From Microvelia longipes (lineage: Eukaryota > Arthropoda > Insecta > Hemiptera > Veliidae), in contig JACMZG010000008.1 in assembly GCA_018340805.1 (NCBI GenBank), positions 20,009,757 through 20,073,756 on the forward strand: a DNA stretch of 64,000 nt, written 5' to 3'. This document shows, piece after piece, positions 1 to 11,599 of the stretch (positions are counted from its first letter, which is position 1; each line of letters begins with the position of its first letter). The translations under genes were made by a program, and so were the position numbers. Below the pieces are notes generated by a model. It ran no database searches, had not been told where the DNA came from, and worked only from the letters and a program-made list of their open reading frames with translations.

Positions 1-73
1 AGCAAGGGATAAGGCTTATAAGAAAGTAGTCAACGATACCACTGTCTTTAGATTAGAATTACCTATTAAACAG
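1..73 (+). CDS. CUL5: CUL5 exon (partial at window edge)
   Basis: Reads ARDKAYKKVVND then TVFRLELPIKQ, phase 0 at the donor cag|gtttgt. The donor is weak (GTTTGT) and is copied three more times downstream at 42-bp spacing, so the true exon end could be 73, 115 or 157. Confidence 0.9.
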
Positions 74-3000
74 GTTTGTACCACTGTCTTTAGATTAGAA
101 TTACCTATTAAACAGGTTTGTACTACTGTCTTTAGATTAGAATTACCTATTAAACAGGTTTGTACCATTGTCTTAAGATGAGAATTACCTATTAAACAGG
201 TTTGTACCACTCTCTTTAGATTAGTAGGGTTACCCAGAATTCTTATGGTCATCATCAGTGCGGGCAGAACAATGTGTGAAAAAGATAATGATGCTCGTAG
301 ACAAGCTTGAATGTTAGTCCTCTTTCTCATTGCATTGTTTTTATTGTATGTTTGTTTTGTAATTACAGTTTGCTGGCATGAAAAGTCAGCCTGAGTCAAA
401 ATGTCCAGAACTTCTTGCCAATTACTGCGATATGTTACTTAGGAAAACCCCACTTAGTAAGAGATTAACGTCAGATCAAATTGAATCTAAATTAAGAGAT
501 GTTGTAAGTATTTCCTCCTTCACTTTCTTACTTTATTGTAGTCTAAGCAAGAGTAAAGTTGTTTTCAAATTAAAGAGAGTAGAATTGGTGCACATTAAAC
601 TGTTATGATGGTCTGTAAGATTGAAAGTCAGCTATATTTATAATAATATAAGAATTTTTGTCAGGATTAAGTATGTGAAAACTGTTGTGGAATTTAAAAA
701 TTTTATAATTTTGCTTATTCCTATTGTAAAACATCAAAGCTTAATGAGAATTAGTTTAAGACACACTAGTATTAATAATATCAAAGCATAATTTAATCTT
801 AAATCTAGCTTCTAGAAAGGGAATCACTTGTTTAGACCCTTGTAGAAACCTTGGATTACCAAGGTCTTAGAGCCAGCAATGCCATGATTACCAAGGTTAG
901 AGCCAGCAAAGCCATGGTTACCAAGGTTAGAGCCAGCAAAGCCATGGTTACCAAGGTTAGAGCCAGCAATGCCAAAGTTACTAATGTCCTAAAGACATTA
1001 ATGCCATGGTTTCCAAAATCCTAGAGCCAGTAATGCCAGGGTTAACAAAGTCTTAGAGCTAGCATTGTAGGGTTGCCAAGGCCCTATAGCCAGTTATGTC
1101 AGGGTTACCACGGTCCTAGAGTCAGCAATGGCAGGGTTACCAAGGTCCTTGAACCAGCAATGGGAGGGTTACCAAGGTCCTAGAACCAGCAATAGGAGGG
1201 TTACCAAGGTCCTAAAAACAGCAATGCCAGGGTTACCAAGGTTCTAGAACTTGTAATGCCAGGGTTCCGAGGTATTGTTCAATCTGACCTTTTTTATAGA
1301 GCCAGCCTAAAATATGAGAAAAGTTATGATTTTATATGTCAGTGATATTGGTTGTTAATAATGTTTGCTTGGTTGTGTTTACAGTTATTAGTATTAAAGT
1401 ATGTACAGAATAAAGATGTATTTATGAGATTTCACAAAGCTCATCTGACGAGGAGATTAATATTAGACACTTCAGCTGACTCAGAGAAAGAAGAGAATAT
1501 GGTTGAGTGGTAAGTCTTCTTCAACTTCTTTTTTTCTTTAAAATGTATGTTTCCAAAAAATTAAATGTTTTATATGATATGTTATACTGTATAATCTTTC
1601 CTTGGAAGTTAGGAGTATTGGACTGTCTAATATAGAATTATTAAGATAATTAGCTATCCAAGTCTTCAATCCTCTAAGAAAAATAATTATTTTAAAGGGC
1701 TTTCTAGCTACTATTTATACAAACTGATTTGTTATCTATCGTTCTCCAGAAAAAAACTTATGTTTGGTCTTATTAAGTATAAAAATATTAGATATCCTAT
1801 TGGCACCTGTGAAGAAAGGTAATGATAACCTAGAGCACCGGGTCTTTTTCAAATCAAATCATACAGAGAGATATCTTCATGCAAATTCCTATCATCATCC
1901 AGTTTTGGGGATGGCTGTAGAAAACTCCTTATACTCAAGAGACTTCACAATTAGTGACAAAGAGTTCTGGATTCAGGAAAAAATACTAGGCAGCACTTTT
2001 TAACAACTGCTGCAAGAGAGAGGATATCAACTGGTCCCCTGTCGTTATGAACATCAACCGACTAGCAAGAAAGACAGTAAAGAACACAAGAGGAAAGCGT
2101 ATCTAGCATATGTCAAGGGTTCTACAGGTAGGATTAGCAAGGTTCTGACGCCTAATGATATTGGTACTATCTTCAATACCTGCTCCACTTCTAGGGATCT
2201 CCTTAAAAGTATTAAATATTTCATACCAAGAAAAACTAGTGGTGTCTATAAGATTCCTTGTAGCTATAGCAAAATCTGTGTTTCCTAGTATTGAGACAGA
2301 TTCGTCAGGGTAGCTTTAGAGATTACCAAATAGGGACACGGGCTTGAAAATTTCTAACTGTTCTTATCTCCGTGCTTTTCTCTTAACTATTTGTCTTGGA
2401 TTATTACATTAGCCAATTTCTGCCTCTTATTACATCACACAATACCGAGTCACCAATTAAATCATCCCAATGGAAACTCCTCATTATTCAGCACATTTAT
2501 TTAAATTACGTGAACCCTCCAATTCTACTGTCCCTTCTCATGGCTACTATCTCTGTCATCGAAGACAGGTGTAAAAATGGGGCAACCCTTGTCTCCTATC
2601 TTCAGTTCAGTTTCAGAAAAAATTGTGTTTTCATTCATGATGTGCTATATCTCTGAATATGTATCCTATAGTGGAAGCAAAATGTTGATTCATCACCACC
2701 TCAGCCTTTGCACTTTATTTTCCCAAGTAATAATAGTTTCTTCCTCATTGTCTTAACATGTTGCACATTTAGACTCTCAACTACCTTCATGAGGGCTAGG
2801 TCCATATTGCACATGTGTGACTCTCTATTATCTTCATTAGGGGTTGATGTTTGTTGAATTTAAAGTTTTCAGTCAGTACTTCTACCATAAGTCTGAGACT
2901 AGACTTACTATTAATTTATCTAGTGATTGTATCGTCTGAAGTTAGATAAAAGGTATTGCACTATACCCCCGTGTAGAATAAAATGAAATGATTGACATAT

Positions 3001-6000
3001 CATTTAGGTCCACATTTAACCACTATCAATAAACCTAAGTTAAAAAATATTGTGTTTTAATTGTCTAGGCTGAGAGAGGTTGGCATGCCTGCTGACTATG
3101 TAAATAAACTAGCTCGTATGTTCCAAGATATTAAAGTTAGTGAAGATTTAAATCAACAGTTTAAGGAAGAGTACAGAACAACTAAAGGAACTATTGCAGG
3201 TAAGCTTTGCTATTTTGTTAGCATGTGTTGGGGCTGGAGTAATGTGCCCAACCCTAGGGAGCTTGCGCAATACTTGAAACTATTTGAACCCCACCAGGAA
3301 CCTATAGGAGGATTCCCCCTCCTCCTCAATCGCAGGGTTTGTGTAACTTGTCAACTTCTTAGATAAACTATGTACTAAAGATCAAATAAAGGATTTTTAG
3401 TGAAATGGTTCCCTTTAATTATTCTCCCCTATCCCTTAAATGTTGTTAAGGGATAGAACATTATATAATTTGTAGCAGATTACCTTTTAATCTACGGTAA
3501 TGGCCATCTTGATTTAAGATATTGTAGACATAACTTGATTATTGTCGGCTGTCTGATGTCATGGCTTAAAAACACTTCTTTATTGAAACTTAGGGCCTTC
3601 CCCTTCAGGTATAAAAAAATGTCTCTAGAAGTAAAACAATATATTCAATGAAGTCCAAAAAATCTATATAATTTTATTTGTTATTGGTTGTATTATAGTT
3701 TTTAGATCTATAGTTAATGTCTGCGGACCACATGAAACTTTCACATGGACCACATAACATCTTGACTCATGGAACACCACAAGTCTGCAAACCATGTGAA
3801 ATCTTCACACAGACCACCAGTTTTATTAAAAACTGGCGTTACTATGAGATATTATTTTTTAAAGATCTTAGTCGGTCTCTAGTTTTAGAAGTAGACCTCT
3901 GAATCATTATTTAAGTGTAAACTAAAAAAATTGAAACTTTGTGACAACTAAAATTCCATTTGTAATATTTTATCAGGTACTATGTTTTTGCTTTGACAAC
4001 AAAAATGTTACTTAAACTGAATTTGACTAAAATAAAAATATCTTGCTATGAATGCTTCCCCTTAATGCTTTTAGTCTTATTGTGAGTGGTAAATTTCGTG
4101 TTTTTCATAGTTGTATATATTTGTTCATTAGTCAATGTACTTCAAATCATAATAAATAAATTTAAAAAAATATAATTTCTGTTATAATTGTCTATTTTAG
4201 AATCGATAAACATCAAGATATTGAATGCAGGAGCATGGGCAAGGGGCAGCGAGAGAGTGAGTGTTTCTCTGCCCTTAGAACTAGAGGATTATATACCTGA
4301 GGTAGAAGATTTCTATAAAAAGAAACATAGTGGTAGGAAGCTGCAGTGGTATCATCATATGTCCAATGGAACTGTGAGTATTCAAACAAATAAACTAACC
4401 ATTGTGTGATAGTTTGTATTATATTTGTAGTTTATACTTATATATTAAGATAAAGTTAGTTATATACTAAAATAAACTAAGAGACTTATATACTAATGAT
4501 GATAATAATGCCCGTTTTAGGGCCATTCGGCCCTTCAGGGTATTGCCCTGCGGGAACCACCTCGGGTGGGTCATATCTACTATGCTCAAAGTAAAGCTAA
4601 AGTTGGCAAAAAAATCTTTTTACATCAAATTCTATTCATAAAAACTGAGAGCATAGCCCGAGCTGTGAACCCCAGACCTCCGGTGCCGACGTCCAGTACT
4701 ACGGCTACGGAGGCAGATTCTTATATACTATGATAAAGCAATAAAAAAGTGCATAAACTCTATTGTCTACTAGGGCCGATGCCCTGTTTTGATTTCTACT
4801 TGATTGTTTTACCAATTTATTATTTTTGTTTTAGTCAAATTTTTTTTATTATTTAATAAACTCAATTTTTCTTTTTGGCTTCATTTTACCCGTTTGGTGG
4901 ATAAAACCATAGGTCTGCTAATATTCTATGTAAGAAGGTTCACCTTGAGAGGTGTATGACTGACCATTGTCTTGCTTTGCTTTCCTCATGTAAGAGTGTA
5001 ATGTTGCTATGTTGTTTGGTTGTAGATAACATTTGCAAACCAGAGCGGTAGGTTTGATTTAGATGTAACAACGTTTCAAATGGCTGTTCTATTTGCTTGG
5101 AACCAGAGACCTAATGAGAGAATACCCTATGAGAACCTTAGACTAGCTACAGAGTTACCTGATCCTGAACTTAGGAGGACTTTATGGGTGAGTTTCAGGT
5201 TTAATTGATTTATATCAAGCCACAAAAAACTTAATTTCATTGCCATTTTGGATTTCCTTTGCTTATCCTCACATATTTCTCAAAAAAATGGCAAAGAAAC
5301 AAATTCAAGTGATATTTCCAGCGGTCATAAGACGGGCCAGGCTACTTAATATAGAAGTTAGTGTCATCTGTTATTATAGTTTGATTTATTTTAGATTTTA
5401 CTGAATCTGTAATAATACTTTACAGGTCCTCATTTTATGAAAAACTGACTTTACAAGGCCACACTAATCCTCAGCTTTACTAGCTCTTATTTCTCTTAAA
5501 TTTGGTATACTGCTGTATTAATATGACTAGTATCTGTCACCGATGTATATCAATAAGTAATTTTTAGACACTAAATCCTATTTAGTACTTAAAACATTTT
5601 GTGTACTGTATTAATTGTAATTCTGTTTGTTTTAGTCACTAGTATCGTTTCCAAAGTTAAAAAGACAAGTGTTACTGTACGAGCCTGAAGTGCAGTCACC
5701 TAAAGAATTCAGCGAGCACACTCTCTACTGGATCAACCAAGAGTTTGCACTAGTGTGAGTATTCTTTCGATAGATGTTTTAGATTCAGAAATTACTTTTT
5801 CCAGTATGGTGGAAAAGTAATTAATTAGTGGTTAGTGGTTTAAGTCAAGATATATTTTTATATAAAGTTAGTTATTTAATTTTCTGAAGTGGATAGGAAT
5901 AGTAGATGAACATGTAACTAATATTATAATAAGGGTTAAATCTTATTTCTGCAGCTGTTTTAATAGAAATAACTGATAACCAACTTTGGAAAGAAAAAAT

Positions 6001-8797
6001 ACCTACAGGAACTAAGTGATGATACTGGACAACCTGTAACATAGAGTCCCTAAATCACACCTACAGGAACTAAGTGACATCACTGTTCAACCTGTAACCT
6101 AATTTTGGGGCCTCTAAACTCTAAGAGTATTTAGAACTAGGTAGACTAAACAGACATTTCCCACCTTGTGACTAATCTGGCTAGCCCTCCCTTTATTAAA
6201 GAAAAGTTAAATAACCAGAGTATAATAGAGTGAGTCCATGATGAAAATTGTGACTGAGATAATTTCAAGGTGTAACTTATTTATCTTTATTGTCTTATTT
6301 TGGGTCCTTAATAGGGAATTGGGTGGTCTGCTGTTATAGATTGTAGTTGTTTAGTTTAGTCTTGGGACATCTTGTCCAAAGGGCTTTCAAATTCCTATCT
6401 CTCTTTTCATGGAAGCTGCCTCTGAGGTCAAGCTCCCTAAAGTATCACTATTTATACACTGACCTTTTATTCCTCAGAGTTCAGGATTTACATTCCTGGT
6501 TCTTATTATAGATAGATTATTGCTTAAATAAGTTATAGCACCTTGAGTGGTCCCCGCTGGGGTTATCCCTTTTGAGCTGCAAGGCTCCAATTATTATTAT
6601 TAACTTTCTTTTTTAACTATTATAAATGTGAGTGTTAAAATATGGTCTGAAAACTGCACTAATAACTAATTTGGTCTAAATGCACCAAAAACTCAAAATT
6701 ATATGTTTTTTCTTATCACCATTTTTAAGAAATATGCAATTATAATTGTGTTGTTATAGAAAGAAGGTATAATCATAGCATTTTTTACAAAAATAATTTT
6801 GTTTACTTTTTGTATTTATTTTCCTGGCTTTGTTGTTTAGTAAAAATGGTAAATCACAGAAGAGAGGTAAAATCAATCTAGTCGGAAGACTTCAGCTCTC
6901 TACGGAGCGAAGTAAAGAGGAGGACAGTGAGAGCATAGTTCAGCTTAGGATACTTAGAGTACAGGTAACCACCATTTAGTGTAAAACTAAGCTAGATGCT
7001 TATCTTTTACTTATTTTACTAAGTAATGATTGGTTAAGAAATTCAATCTGTTGTAAAAAAATAAAACTTATTTATTTGTGGGTAAATAAATAAATAAACC
7101 ATTTATTACAGATATTTACATTTTACAATTCCGTGTAGTTACACATTTATAATTTTGATCTTCAAATCGGCAGATAGTTGCTGTGGCTACAGGGTTTATT
7201 TATTTTATTTATTTATTTGCATGTAGTGCAAATAAATAAGTTACAAAATGATCCACCGGCAATATCTTACCATTGCAAAATACAAACACTAAAAGCAGGA
7301 CTACATAGCTATGTAACTGAAGTTTGGAACTGTAGAACATGTTTCAACTGAAGAAATCCAATAACTCTAATACTCCTCTTCTTGTGTCATATAATCTGAC
7401 AGACTGGCTGGATATTCTTCTAAATGTGTACGTATTTCTTTACCTCTCCTTAAAGCCAGCTAATCTTAAAAGCATCATACTGTTAATTTCTTCACTACCA
7501 GAACTAATACATAATAATTTTTCTTGACATAATATTTGAAAGATTTTTTTGAATTGATATCTATACAGTTCATCTAAAGTGTTTTAATAAAACAATACTA
7601 ACAAAAGATGTAATGTTTACTTTCTGATATATGATGTAAATAAATCATATCCTACTCACTCAAACAGGTGTCCGATGTACCCATTAAGTAGCAATCTATG
7701 ATAAAGGTAATTTAATACTATTAGTAGTTGTTGAAGAATCGGCTACTATTGTTACTTGCCAATGAATATAATAATATCCATACAAGATTTGGCATTTAAC
7801 CCAATTAGTTGCAGCTGAGCTTCAAACTTATAACATTGTCTCAAACCCGTATGGGCCTATGGTCTAGAAGTGTGGGGTAGCACTAAGCCTTCTAACGACT
7901 TAAAATCCTGTACTCAAAAATCTTCAGAAAAAATACTAATGCTTCTTTTTATGTATCTAACTAACCCTCTATAACGACACGACCTCTAAATCCAATAAGT
8001 TAGAGACCTCTCCAAACCCTGCTATCAAAAGTTCCATGAATCCCTAATAGACCATTTCAATCTATTTACACTACTCCTCTCCTATTAATCCCTTCCAGAT
8101 AATCCTACCAGGCACCAGAGAAGCCATTATTAATTCCCCTCTGTTCAAGGTTTTGTAGTATGGATTCTTTTAGTCTTGAAGGCAGCAGAACCTTAAATAT
8201 TATTTAATTAATATTAAACATCTATTTTAATTGATAAATTATATAACCTACATCTAATTTATGTTTTACTATATTATTTGCTATGTAGGCTAAATTATTT
8301 ATCTTTAGAGTACAACTGCCTTCAGAGTGCAATCGCTGGATTGTTTGTCTAACCAGACTTCTCAAGCTAATGAAACTAAATTAACTCTAATACGTATAAT
8401 ACAAATTGTTGTTGTATTACTTAATATGAAATATCAAAAAAATGAGTCTAAGTTGAAACTGATCTCATTCAATTCAGCATGTCAAAAAATGTCACTTTGT
8501 TTAAACCACATTCCTTTTATGGCGTCATCAAGGAACATTAGTAACATCGCAATTTTTTTAAACTTATTAATCATATATAAATAATTTATTTTTTGTTTTT
8601 AGGAAGCAATAATAAAAATCTTGAAGATGAGGAAGCGTATAACGAATGCTCAGCTGCAAACAGAACTAGTTGATATTTTAAAGAACATGTTCTTACCGAG
8701 TAAGAAGATGATTAAAGAGCAAATAGAATGGCTTATAGAACACAAATACATGCGCAGGGATGAAGACGATATTAATACTTTCCTCTATATGGCATGA
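1..8797 (+). CDS. CUL5: Cullin-5, C-terminal half (5' end outside window), 9 exons
   Basis: Scaffold of cullin-RING ligases that use Elongin B/C with SOCS-box receptors and an RBX2-type RING; acts in cytosol and nucleus. Exons: 1-73, 369-503, 1385-1509, 3069-3199, 4201-4373, 5026-5187, 5636-5754, 6841-6964, 8603-8797. All have AG/GT borders and compatible phases, and sum to 411 codons plus TGA. The product aligns by eye along the whole C-terminal half of animal CUL5 (family length about 780 aa): end of the cullin repeats (ESKCPELLANYCDMLLRK), cullin homology domain (MPADYVNKLARMFQDIKVS; FAWNQRP) and the winged-helix neddylation domain ending INTFLYMA. The NEDD8 acceptor lysine in IKILKMRK is kept (8624-8626). 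The N-terminal Elongin/SOCS-binding half lies left of position 1. Odd: exon 1's donor lies in a 42-bp tandem array. The exact isoform is uncertain for that reason only. Confidence 0.97.
39..224 (+). repeat. 42-bp tandem repeat containing an exon end and splice donor
   Basis: About 4.4 units start at 39, 81, 123, 165 and 207 (last one partial). Unit 1 is the real coding end of the CUL5 exon plus its donor; the others are near-exact copies. Candidate donors lie at 74, 116, 158 and 200. The period is 14 codons, and the frame stays open through units 2 and 3 but meets TGA at 179-181 in unit 4. Confidence 0.95.
369..503 (+). CDS. CUL5: CUL5 exon
   Basis: 45 codons, phase 0 at both ends, acceptor ttacag and donor gtaagt. 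Encodes FAGMKSQPESKCPELLANYC and the following DMLLRKTPLSKRLTSDQIE, a highly conserved CUL5 stretch. Confidence 0.96.
850..1275. repeat. 30-bp minisatellite in CUL5 intron
   Basis: Roughly 14 diverged copies of a unit built on ggttaccaag / gttagagccagcaatgcca. The most regular copies are at 888-975; the array decays towards both ends. It lies between the exons ending at 503 and starting at 1385. Confidence 0.9.
1385..1509 (+). CDS. CUL5: CUL5 exon
   Basis: Encodes LLVLKYVQNKDVFMRFHKAH and then LTRRLILDTSADSEKEENMV. Ends in phase 2, splitting a Trp codon (tg|g) with the exon at 3069. Donor gtaagt. Confidence 0.96.
1800..2300 (+). mobile_element. Penelope-like element fragment (RT tail plus GIY-YIG remnant)
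   Basis: Degenerate frames read LEHRVFFKSNHTERYLHANS then YHHPVLGMAVENSLYSRDF, the pattern of the C-terminal reverse transcriptase of Penelope-like elements. After a frameshift near 2003 the sequence reads AYVKGSTGRISKVL and later SGVYKIPCSYSKICVS, matching the linker and GVYKI(P)C start of the GIY-YIG endonuclease. It lies in sense orientation in a CUL5 intron and stops before the rest of the endonuclease, so it is dead. Assignment is from motif memory, not a search. Confidence 0.75.
3069..3199 (+). CDS. CUL5: CUL5 exon
   Basis: Starts with the last base of the split Trp codon; encodes LREVGMPADYVNKLARMFQD and IKVSEDLNQQFKEEYRTTKG. Ends in phase 1 at g|gtaagc. Confidence 0.96.
4201..4373 (+). 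CDS. CUL5: CUL5 exon
   Basis: Acceptor attttag. Encodes SINIKILNAGAWARGSERV, then LEDYIPEVEDFYKKKHSGRK, ending MSNGT in phase 0 at gtgagt. Part of the cullin homology domain. Confidence 0.96.
4500..4714 (-). mobile_element. tRNA-derived SINE, copy 1
   Basis: On the minus strand the right-hand end resembles a tRNA head: an A-box-like TAGCCGTAGTACTGG (4693-4707) and a B-box-like GGGGTTCACAGCTCG (4659-4673), correctly ordered. The body (4500-4640) shares blocks with a second copy near 25.75-25.96 kb: agggccat..., cgggtgggtcatatctacta and a gagcatagccc-type head border. Lies in a CUL5 intron. Confidence 0.65.
5026..5187 (+). CDS. CUL5: CUL5 exon
   Basis: 54 codons, phase 0 at both ends. Encodes ITFANQSGRFDLDVTTFQMA, VLFAWNQRPNERIPYENLRL, ATELPDPELRRTLW. 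Donor gtgagt. Confidence 0.97.
5636..5754 (+). CDS. CUL5: CUL5 exon
   Basis: Encodes SLVSFPKLKRQVLLYEPEVQ and SPKEFSEHTLYWINQEFALV; phase 2 end (gt|gtgagt). Confidence 0.97.
6001..6115. repeat. 58-bp tandem duplication
   Basis: Two copies (6001-6058, 6059-6115), each starting acctacaggaactaagtga and containing caacctgtaac, in a CUL5 intron. Confidence 0.85.
6841..6964 (+). CDS. CUL5: CUL5 exon
   Basis: One base completes Val, then KNGKSQKRGKINLVGRLQLS and TERSKEEDSESIVQLRILRV, ending in Gln at cag|gtaacc, phase 0. Confidence 0.97.
7835..8130 (+). mobile_element. Non-LTR retrotransposon (jockey-like) RT tail fragment
   Basis: A broken frame reads KPVWAYGLEVWGSTKPSNDL, then SEKILMLLFMYLTNPL and, after stops, RDLSKPCYQKFHESLIDH. 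This is the order of conserved blocks at the end of jockey/CR1-type reverse transcriptases (YG..vWG...SN; S.kiLr....yltN..l; Y..Fh..L.dH). At least two stops; no longer coding. Sits in the last CUL5 intron in sense orientation. Confidence 0.7.
8603..8797 (+). CDS. CUL5: CUL5 terminal exon, WHB/neddylation domain
   Basis: 65 codons including TGA at 8795-8797. Begins EAIIKILKMRKRITNAQLQT, with the predicted NEDD8-acceptor Lys encoded at 8624-8626, and ends EHKYMRRDEDDINTFLYMA, the invariant cullin C-terminus. Confidence 0.98.
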   Translation, partial: EAIIKILKMRKRITNAQLQTELVDILKNMFLPSKKMIKEQIEWLIEHKYMRRDEDDINTFLYMA

Positions 8798-10665
8798 TCA
8801 CTAACTTACTTCCTTGTCTCTATAGTTAGCAATCATTTACTCTTTACTTGCAATTATACTGATGTTGAGTTCTAATCTGACCTTTATATTAGGGATTTGG
8901 AATACAATTAGAGGACAACTATTGATTTAAACATATATGTAAGGGTAGAGCACTATTGAATGGCCAAACTGAGACTGTTCATGTCAGCACATACTGTATT
9001 GGTTCAGCTTTTATTTAGTTCATTCTGCGTTACATTTACTGATTTAATACAATCCCCTCAAGTACTAGTTTTTATATCTTGTCAATACACTCCCAGTCTT
9101 TGGTACCAAAAATTAATGTTTCTATAGACCTTACCTCATAAATTAATTTTTGTTTTGGATTGCATCTATTGTTGTTAGTTTGTCTTTCAATATATTGTTA
9201 TTTATGCTCCTTGGAAGTGATATCAATTATTTTCTCCAAACTTTTTTATTTGACTCCTAAAGCAAGGTTGGAGAAACAGTAATTATAAATGTTATATTTG
9301 ATGTTCTTAAATTGCTAGGGAAGTAATAGCTGAGAGTCTATTTCAGATTAAAAATTAATTGTTAGAAGTAATAAAAATACTTATAGTTATTCCTGGGGTC
9401 CTGTCTAATATTACAAAGGGTTGTGACCAAAAAAATATTCCATTACAGGTCTCAAGAAGTAGTTTGGTAGCATAAAAAGGTCTATTTTTGAGTTCAAAAG
9501 TAACCAGCAACGATGAAATTATTTAACATATCCTTTTCCCTATAATCTTTCCTTTGTGAAATAAAGTTTTAATGGAAAAATGTTGGATGTAATAGTTATT
9601 AATGTAAACTATTTCACTGTACCTACACGAGCTATAGGATGGAGGTACTCTGTCTAGACTTGAGGAGATTGTACTGACTGGAGAAGTGTGATTATGGGTT
9701 TGCCACCCGTATCTTTTTGCATTCCTTCAAGTGCTCTGTATCTATTTGTTGTAGACTTGAAATTTCGGACACATATTCTTCAAATTATGCCGATGAATCT
9801 AGCGTCTTCAAATTTTTTAAATGAATGCTTAAATACTCATTTACTCTTTTTTTTAAAAAAATTAACGTTGCTCGACACATTCCGCTAGTTTTAATATATA
9901 CCGGGGTATACCGAATTTTGTGCGATATTGACTGAATTGCAGCTTCAGTGTGGGGGATAAAATTTAATTTCTAGGTGATAAAAACAAGGCTGTGTAACGC
10001 CACAAGGTCAAACATTATGAAGTAAAAACAAGATATGATAATTATGCTGATCGGGATCAAACCTGGACATCCAGGGTAGCAGGCACAGGTACTTGTCAAG
10101 TACAGACAAGGTATTGTTTTTACAAGGGTTGTATTTACAGGTACTGTCTGTAACCTTAATTTTTGTATGTTGACATTGCTTTTTGGATTGACAGTACAAA
10201 AAAGGTCTGATTGAAACTCAGGTATGACAAAGTTAATGATTTCTTACTTGAGGGACTCTTAAGTTTAACTTATACTCACACTCTACACATAGGTGTATAG
10301 ATCAACAAATTTTCTTGTATTAAGTTACCCTTAAAAAACTGTTCTTAAGTATCTAAATAGCTTTAAAAAAATTTTCTTCATTTGTTAAACTTTAGATTTT
10401 GATTTAATATTGTAGAATATGTAACTCAGATGTACAGTATAATTTTCTTGATGCATAATGTGTTTATTGACTTGTAAGTGAGGTTTGAAAAAAAAAAATA
10501 AATTACAATTTGATATTTATTAAAAAATTAGACAGTTTTCACTTCCCTTTCTTCTATACCATGAGGGAGGAAGCATTTCAATTAATGTGACACCCACTTT
10601 TTTCATGAAATTTCAGTGTTACAGGCCTCACAGATCCAAAAAATAAATAATTAATTTGCTAACTA
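8798..10665. other. CUL5 3' UTR and start of intergenic DNA
   Basis: No further coding signal. The 3' UTR probably runs to about 9585. A decayed B-box-like GGTTTGATCCC on the minus strand (10053-10063) hints at another tRNA-derived fragment, but no A box is clear. Confidence 0.5.
9560..9565 (+). terminator. CUL5 poly(A) signal (AATAAA)
   Basis: AATAAA 763 nt after the stop codon, with a GT-rich stretch (tgttggatgt) about 20 nt downstream. An earlier AATAAA at 9370-9375 lacks such a follow-up and may serve as an alternative site. No RNA evidence. Confidence 0.45.
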
Positions 10666-10669
10666 ATAA

Positions 10670-10704
10670 TAATAAATTTGCTAATTGCATTAGCAAATTT
10701 ATTA
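10670..10704. repeat. Perfect palindrome, 16-bp arms, 3-nt loop
   Basis: Arms 10670-10685 and 10689-10704 are exact reverse complements around the loop tgc. Confidence 0.95.
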
Positions 10705-10968
10705 AAAGGAATTTTTCTAAAAATCCTGGTGGGGAGGGCCTCATGTCAGGTGAATTTACATGCTTACCATGCTTAACAATCCATATTCTGTCTTATGTTT
10801 CTGCATTATGCTTTATATTTTGAGCATTAGCAGTACTATTTGTTATTTTAATTGTTTTATTGTTAAACCCTTAAAAATGACCTTGGCTTTGAGTGCTCTT
10901 ATCAACTCCGAAGCGGGTATATTCCACTATGGGAGGCAAATTCAGTTATTTATAACTTCATGGACAAA

Positions 10969-11094
10969 ATGCTCTACAACCTGAACTGGTTTGGTTGTAG
11001 AGCATATGAAAATCAACTACTAAAGTAGTTGATTTTCATATGCTCTTTGTCCGAAGATGTACTGGAATATAAATATTCCAGTACATCTTTGGAC
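10969..11094. repeat. Three adjacent hairpins
   Basis: H1: arms 10969-10981 / 10993-11005 (13 bp, 11-nt loop). H2: arms 10999-11020 / 11025-11046 (22 bp, 4-nt loop taaa), its left arm overlapping the right arm of H1. H3: arms 11049-11070 / 11073-11094 (21 of 22 paired, 2-nt loop). Together they fill 126 bp with almost no unpaired spacer. Confidence 0.95.
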
Positions 11095-11269
11095 TTAGAT
11101 TGGTCACCCATCTACGTACTGGCCTAGCTCAATGCTGCTTAACACTAGTTATTCAAGAATTCTGTAGACATACTAGCCGTATTGAAATTAAAGTTTGTAG
11201 ACTTGATCTTCATATAAGGGATTTGACTCATGACAATTTCAAATGCTTTTTCAATAAAAAAAAGTATGC

Positions 11270-11570
11270 ATTTTGAACAAATGCTGATAATTAGGTTGAA
11301 CTTGGCGCATTTTTGATCTTATAAGGGACTGCATGCCTGTTTCAAGTTCTGCATCATTAATGACAGTTAATGAAGTTATAATAAAAATGATTTTTCAGAT
11401 TACACAAACAGACCCAAAGATGGATTTTGTACCAAATGTCAACACTCTAGTATAAACACATTGAAGCTACCATAATAGAAACACAAACATACTGACAGAT
11501 AATTCAGTAAATATCACTCAGGGGGACTTTAAAGTACCTGAAAATGATTATTCATGTGAAATCTCAGTTT
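11270..11570. repeat. Dispersed 'gttgaaactt' family, copy
   Basis: Ordered blocks shared with other copies: atgctgataat..., ggttgaacttggcgca, cattgaagct, acaaacatactgacagataa. Other copies at about 14.69, 31.2, 49.3, 53.2 and 61.4 kb. Confidence 0.6.
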
Positions 11571-11599
11571 GGGATTTTTAGTGGAAATAATACTTTTTG

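Noticed and set aside
16..399. Minus-strand frame with repeated LKTVVQTCLIGNSN
   Set aside because: Antisense shadow of the 42-bp array and of the CUL5 exon.
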